Shown piece after piece: positions 62,583 through 64,000 of a stretch of 64,000 nucleotides of DNA (positions are counted from its first letter, which is position 1; the number at the start of each line of letters is the position of its first letter). Both the position numbers and the translations under genes were made by a program. Source of the stretch: Bacteroidota bacterium (GTDB lineage: Bacteria; Bacteroidota; Ignavibacteria; SZUA-365); assembly GCA_029907355.1 (NCBI GenBank), contig JARYLZ010000006.1, forward strand, positions 1 to 64,000, given 5' to 3'. The notes under the pieces were generated by a model. The model made no database searches. It had not been told where the DNA came from and saw only the letters and a program-made list of their open reading frames with translations.

Positions 62583-64000
62583 CTATTTGATTTTCGCGAA
62601 GACGTCGTTGAGCGTCATCTTCTCCCCTTCGATCCGTACACGCCTCCACACTTCGGGGAACGCCTCGGTCCCTTCCCAGGTCCCTTGGCCGCCGCTGTTC
62701 GTGTACTTGTAGAGCAAATCCCCTTCCTCGAGGTCCACGACGAGCGTCCAGACATTGTTGCCGAAGACCTCGTCGCCGAATTCGCCGTTATCCCACATGC
62801 GGACGGTGTTGGGTTCCATGTTGGCGAGTTCCTTCCTGTTGCCGGCGATGAAGACGGATGTGATGGCCTCGCGATCGACGAGCTTGCAGAGGAAGGTGAC
62901 GCGCGTGGTCTTCTTGGGCTTTTCCCACACGGGGACGAGCGATTGCTCGGGGAGGAAGGGCGAGAGATCGGCACCCGAAACGCCCGCTTTTGCTGTTGCA
63001 CCGGCCAGCAGGGCGAGGAACAACTTCTCGTAAGGTTTCGGCTCGACGTTGAACACGGAACTGGAGGTGAACGTCTGGAACCAGTGTTCGCTCATGGCCC
63101 CGAAGAGGTACGTCCACGGAGACGATGTGAACGAGGCGTACACGGTGGCCGTATCGGGGGCTGCGACCCCCCGGAGAGCTTCCCGGGCGCTGCGCAAGCG
63201 GAGCCACGCCTCGTTGCCCGCAGGGGAACCGATCCACGCGTCGAAATTCCCGTTGAGCCGCGAACCCGCACCGAGCCGGTCGACCAAAGGGAACGACTCG
63301 CCCCCGTGGGGCGGGATTCCGCGTTCGCGGTTGCCGGTCATGTATTCTGTCATCGTCACCGAGATGACGGCACGGGATTCGAAGAGGGCATTGAGCTTCC
63401 GGTAGATCCCGTTGATCAGCCCTTTCCCGTCCGTGTCGCGCTGGTAATGCATCCATGCGTCGTCGTTGTCGATGACGACGGTGACGAGCACGCTCTGGTC
63501 CTTGTCGTCCGGCGCGAATGCGAGGAGGTTGCGGATGAAATCGTCGGCGGCGTTCTCTGCGTAGTAGTTCCGGTACACCCAATTGACGCGCGTCGTGAGG
63601 AGGGCGTTCGAGAACACGCCGTAGACCTCACCGCCTTCGCTGCTGAGGCGGTACGGGAACACCGACGAACGGAGTGAGGCCTCGCTCTTCCTCAGGACGG
63701 CTTCGTCGGAAGTGAACCACGTGAAACCGTTTTTCACGAGGTGCGGCAGCACATCCGCCGACATGGCGCCGTAAGGCGGCACATAGCCCGTCGGGGTCAC
63801 GTTGAAATACGTCCGGTAGGCTTTCATCGACATTTTCAACAGAGCGTCGACATCCTCAGGCTGCGAAAAAGTCGAGGGGAGAGTCACGTCGGGGTTCGCC
63901 GTCTTGGCCACGTCACTGTTCGCGATGAGAGGGAGGATGGCATCCGAGAAGGATGTCGCCGCCATCTCCATCTGACCGATCTTCGCGACAGGGTTGTACT
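62583..64000 (-). CDS. GH57-type glycoside hydrolase (5' partial)
   Basis: The frame runs off the right edge; 472 residues are visible, including 'KIGQMEMAATSFSDAILPLI', which matches the GH57 second conserved region, so the start is beyond 64000. Further GH57 features are 'GYVPPYGAMSADVLPHLVKN' and 'VLVTVVIDNDDAWMHYQRD', the usual acidic-aromatic strand. The last 100 residues ('TTRVTFLCKLVDREAITSVF' to the end) look like a starch-binding (CBM20-like) domain. GH57 enzymes are alpha-amylases, branching enzymes or amylopullulanases; the N terminus and any signal peptide are not visible. Confidence 0.8.
   Translation of the reverse strand, partial: YNPVAKIGQMEMAATSFSDAILPLIANSDVAKTANPDVTLPSTFSQPEDVDALLKMSMKAYRTYFNVTPTGYVPPYGAMSADVLPHLVKNGFTWFTSDEAVLRKSEASLRSSVFPYRLSSEGGEVYGVFSNALLTTRVNWVYRNYYAENAADDFIRNLLAFAPDDKDQSVLVTVVIDNDDAWMHYQRDTDGKGLINGIYRKLNALFESRAVISVTMTEYMTGNRERGIPPHGGESFPLVDRLGAGSRLNGNFDAWIGSPAGNEAWLRLRSAREALRGVAAPDTATVYASFTSSPWTYLFGAMSEHWFQTFTSSSVFNVEPKPYEKLFLALLAGATAKAGVSGADLSPFLPEQSLVPVWEKPKKTTRVTFLCKLVDREAITSVFIAGNRKELANMEPNTVRMWDNGEFGDEVFGNNVWTLVVDLEEGDLLYKYTNSGGQGTWEGTEAFPEVWRRVRIEGEKMTLNDVFAKIK

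Overview
The window reads as a stretch of chromosome from a high-GC member of the Bacteroidota/Chlorobiota superphylum, most likely near Kapabacteria, Ignavibacteria or Chlorobiota. Two secreted proteins end in type IX secretion (T9SS) sorting domains of the 'NPFNPST' style. The candidate greA promoter has the TAnnTTTG -7 box of that superphylum. DUF3467, DUF5683 and DUF4834 proteins, which are common there, are present. No rRNA, tRNA, CRISPR array, transposase or phage gene was recognised, so this is ordinary housekeeping chromosome with a few odd loci.

Layout. 1-5060: end of a giant repeat-built T9SS surface protein. 5.1-6.6 kb (-): TPR lipoprotein and DUF3467 protein. 6.6-8.0 kb: no intact gene, but a frameshifted alpha/beta-hydrolase pseudogene. 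8.0-12.2 kb: outer-membrane barrel, rhomboid protease, Tat-type metallophosphoesterase, Lrp/AsnC regulator, DUF5683 protein. 12.3-15 kb (+): D-Ala-D-Ala ligase and a transglutaminase/HET-C-like fusion. 15.1-20.2 kb (-): recG, two SpoU-type RNA methyltransferases, secreted alkaline phosphatase. 20.4-32.4 kb (+): amino-acid permease, membrane glycosyltransferase-TPR fusion, GH10-like glycosidase, M6-like protease, aldo/keto reductase, a PLP enzyme of decarboxylase fold, truA, and a secreted metallophosphatase relative that has lost its metal ligands. 32.6-35.9 kb (+): (p)ppGpp synthetase, HU-family protein, ruvX. 35.9-38.5 kb (-): ECF sigma factor and secreted M28 peptidase. 38.7-42.7 kb (+): tandem zinc-ribbon protein, Rrf2 regulator, tgt, yajC, ribBA. 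42.7-43.7 kb: a gene-free block rich in inverted repeats, then greA behind its own promoter and leader hairpin. 44.3-51.9 kb: T9SS-exported M1 aminopeptidase, lipoprotein, barrel protein, and a folB-folK-dNK-DUF4834-GT9 run. 52.2-55.3 kb (+): glnS and a membrane glycosyltransferase. 55.3-64 kb (-): partial GH57 enzyme, small HD hydrolase, dtd, a phosphatase-superfamily enzyme, comEC, M50-like protease, gltX.

How the genes fit together. Most genes serve translation and RNA modification (glnS, gltX, tgt, truA, SpoU enzymes, dtd), stress and transcription control (RSH, HD hydrolase, GreA, ECF sigma, Rrf2, Lrp) and the cell envelope or secretion (YajC, T9SS cargo, barrels, lipoproteins, peptidases). 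ComEC and RecG indicate DNA uptake and recombination.

The loci most worth a second look are the transglutaminase/HET-C-like fusion, the ligand-less purple-acid-phosphatase relative, the greA leader hairpin, the structured gene-free block upstream of it, the pairing of an RSH enzyme with an altered HDxxED motif and a separate intact HD hydrolase, the PLP enzyme lacking the decarboxylase cysteine, and the hydrolase pseudogene. All functional calls come from reading motifs by eye. No database search was run.
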